From an uncultured Clostridia bacterium (lineage in GTDB: Bacteria; Bacillota; Clostridia; TANB77; CAG-508): a DNA stretch of 38,438 bases. Each line of letters begins with the position of its first letter. The stretch's first letter is position 1. This document shows positions 37,601 through 38,438 of the stretch, piece after piece. The stretch lies in assembly GCA_944386355.1 (NCBI GenBank), contig CALXAU010000004.1, positions 1 to 38,438 of the forward strand, in the 5' to 3' direction. Position numbers and translations under genes: made by a program. The notes under the pieces are model-generated. The model did no database searches. It was not told the origin of the DNA and saw only the letters and a list, made by a program, of their open reading frames with translations.

Positions 37601-38438
37601 AAAAACATAAGAGGTAAAGTATGGTTAGACAGTAACAAAGACGGAATTATTAATAATAGTGAAAAAGGTATAGAAAATATAGAAGTAATTTTAGTAAGTG
37701 TAGCTAGTGGGTCAAGTGAAAAAGAAACAACAAATGAAAATGGCGAGTATGAATTTTCAGGAATTACAGACGGTGAATACTATGTAAAAATAGAAAATCT
37801 TGATTCAAAATACGAAGTAACAGAAAAAGAAGTTGGAACAGATGTAAACATTAACAGTAAGATGAATCCTGAGACAAAAATGACAGATATAATACAATAT
37901 AATGCAAATAATGCAGAAGCTGTTTTACATGCAAGTTATGTAAACATCGGGTTAAAAGTAAATGCAGAAAGTACTATAGTAATACAACCAAATGGAGGAA
38001 CATGGGAAGGAAAAACAGAAGAGCAAACATTTACTGGAAGTTACAATACAACAAAAGAAATAGCAGACCCATTGCCACCAGAAGGATATACAATAAAATT
38101 TGATACAACAGTAGAAAGTATAAAAGTACAAGATAAAGAAAGTACTAAGACTTTTACAGGTTGGATAAAATCAGATCCATTTTATGGTGAATTTAATAAA
38201 AAAATATACACATATGGAGCAGAAGATGGGGTAACATCAACATTAACAGCAAATTATACAAATAATAGTATAACATTGCCAGAAGTAGAAAGAGAAGGAT
38301 ATACATTTGTTGGTTGGTATGACAATAATTTAAAAGTAGGAAATGCAGGAGAAGAATATACACCAACACAAGATAAAACATTAATAGCAAAATGGGAAGC
38401 AAAAGGAGATATACCATATACAGTAAAACATCATAAAA
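34625..38438 (+). CDS. Large repeat-containing surface protein, C-terminus cut
   Basis: This is a probably secreted adhesin-like protein of at least 1271 residues, running off the window. ATG 34625 is preceded by GGAGG at an unusually long 13 bases. Residues 7-28 form a signal-peptide or anchor helix (FISLVIIIFLVVMLF). Long beta-rich, Asn/Thr/Ser-rich stretches follow, with two DUF11-like segments near 690-790 and 805-930. An SdrD B/Cna-B-like domain starts near 996 (RGKVWLDSNKDGI, with its Asp/Asn calcium-type loop). One or two InlB B-repeats follow, the clearer at about 1220-1260 (EGYTFVGWYDN, then LIAKWEA). The end, IPYTVKHHK, looks like the start of a MucBP-type repeat. A sortase signal would lie beyond the window. 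The frame is intact throughout. Confidence 0.8.
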   Translation, partial: MKKNNLTKFISLVIIIFLVVMLFNVSRSTLNKSKNFNNEKIEAYTENTDIKLSDVQYNRQTGIVEEIGSSSGEPEPGKDNSPKDNYVRALDNVIYELEMGISSNSGSPINQGTIYIKGKLPNQSDLEHKIIQWEDQTDLLDITYNEDKTEFEAYYEVTSNLANTSKSVSFNAIITGWVEEGIVDVSNYTPEFEISVLGNESSKQTIKDSFPLFSSAKDVVDIGIVNAGTQRVSDSENGAYMALAITTKIVGEDNVKGRVYPRGTISLEAEMDYSSLENIENVLALANNVQISSFAITGDSLTDKKITDTSIDSNLSRSTFLNAKGGEYIVNGQRKSVYNAGNMDVAIEGNKLKIDFKNYDFDGNFPIVTSGDTGISENYGYFTAGKLELFIPFYEQTADYYFNIKATKLSYDNKEKILTIDDTNQDEIATNNIITSKLPIDVKDTRTIGQHMNISSKAHQESADYEYTSYWDGSYKTNIGNTFSIKGIVDENTGIYKGNTESLYIWNNNDVEYNKDEIKVEGYLEYKKDNNTTYNIQYGVFTENPENGITKYEEQLNVVTKDNFTWYDSVQDVPEGNQISSICIVSNSNNPESINRYEIRSKINFSIKSNIDNAGKTTYILMRTNIDKDDNGKKTWIGGYDKETKPAKYNSQGVFTGAQSGGGTYLQTIYMQIATLDLEISVEDLDEQGEQKKIYDLEKDKEINYSIKPIITDTQDTDFKNVKVELVLPKELTYKLGSSNIVPEEIINNQDGTTTITYLYETFIKDNVTPIKLTAKIDPFLDNARTVTLNSSIYMPNAVSTSKKHTITIKNDTSFQSDREIENTILAPGESSNITISVKNNTNAEISNVRIIEELPQNGINGSIISSQYKVAIGEIKTEQHVYVSNKSTEELIALGELSYNQEIFLDSTNANFKDTSIWTEVTSNQDITGTKTLIVVMDKMDSSSSEGITYQITVNENNIGDTFSYQAYASKDAESGQVVLKTAKEEQYVLNKNIRGKVWLDSNKDGIINNSEKGIENIEVILVSVASGSSEKETTNENGEYEFSGITDGEYYVKIENLDSKYEVTEKEVGTDVNINSKMNPETKMTDIIQYNANNAEAVLHASYVNIGLKVNAESTIVIQPNGGTWEGKTEEQTFTGSYNTTKEIADPLPPEGYTIKFDTTVESIKVQDKESTKTFTGWIKSDPFYGEFNKKIYTYGAEDGVTSTLTANYTNNSITLPEVEREGYTFVGWYDNNLKVGNAGEEYTPTQDKTLIAKWEAKGDIPYTVKHHK

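Overview
The window is very AT-rich, with dense, mostly forward-strand genes, strong AGGAGG-type ribosome binding sites and some TTG/GTG starts. A SpoIIE-type phosphatase and the gdpP-rplI-dnaB and tilS-ftsH gene orders point to an endospore-forming, low-GC member of the Bacillota, probably an uncultured clostridial lineage. I see no rRNA, tRNA, CRISPR array or prophage.

Layout: (1) 1-1821, minus strand: the N-terminal part of a secreted SGNH esterase / GH16 glucanase / Ig-like protein. (2) 1822-2271: a repeat-rich divergent spacer. (3) xthA and a PerM-type (AI-2E family) membrane protein, convergent with a P-type cation ATPase (4403-6769, minus). (4) A long leader, then rpoB and rpoC, separated by a folded spacer. 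(5) A probable operon: gdpP, rplI, two paralogous kinase-like genes, dnaB and tilS, followed by ftsH from its own promoter. (6) A DUF975-like membrane protein and a small DUF6514-like protein. (7) A composite palindromic element, a SinR/Xre-type regulator, smc, nrdG and spoIIE. (8) A lone HNH protein and a large repeat-containing surface protein that runs off the window end.

The main discovery is a recurrent +1 frameshift. Three otherwise intact genes (the SGNH-GH16 gene, gdpP and the first kinase-like gene) each carry one extra C directly before a GGA glycine codon. The zero frame therefore reads NNN-CGG-A and soon meets a stop, while skipping the C restores the conserved protein (EGGTND, KLGGGGH, RLGGKIYE). 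In my hand scan of about 34 kb of coding sequence, CGG occurs in frame only at these three places, although AGA, AGG, CGT, CGC and CGA are all used. The kinase-like gene read in the shifted frame ends in an exact ATGA overlap with the next start. I infer that CGG is an unassigned or unreadable codon here and that CGGA acts as a +1 recoding signal (or is read by a four-base-decoding tRNA-Gly). Systematic sequence error must be excluded.

Other structure the genes do not explain: a family of nested palindromes (inner 22-24 bp arms around a 47-48 nt centre) in at least three copies, one carrying a further insertion with three hairpins; a second dispersed repeat of about 60 bp with core CTCAAAGTGAAAA; hairpins between the Shine-Dalgarno sequence and the start codon of xthA and tilS, the latter forming a three-segment toggle; and an attenuator-like hairpin in the rpoB leader.
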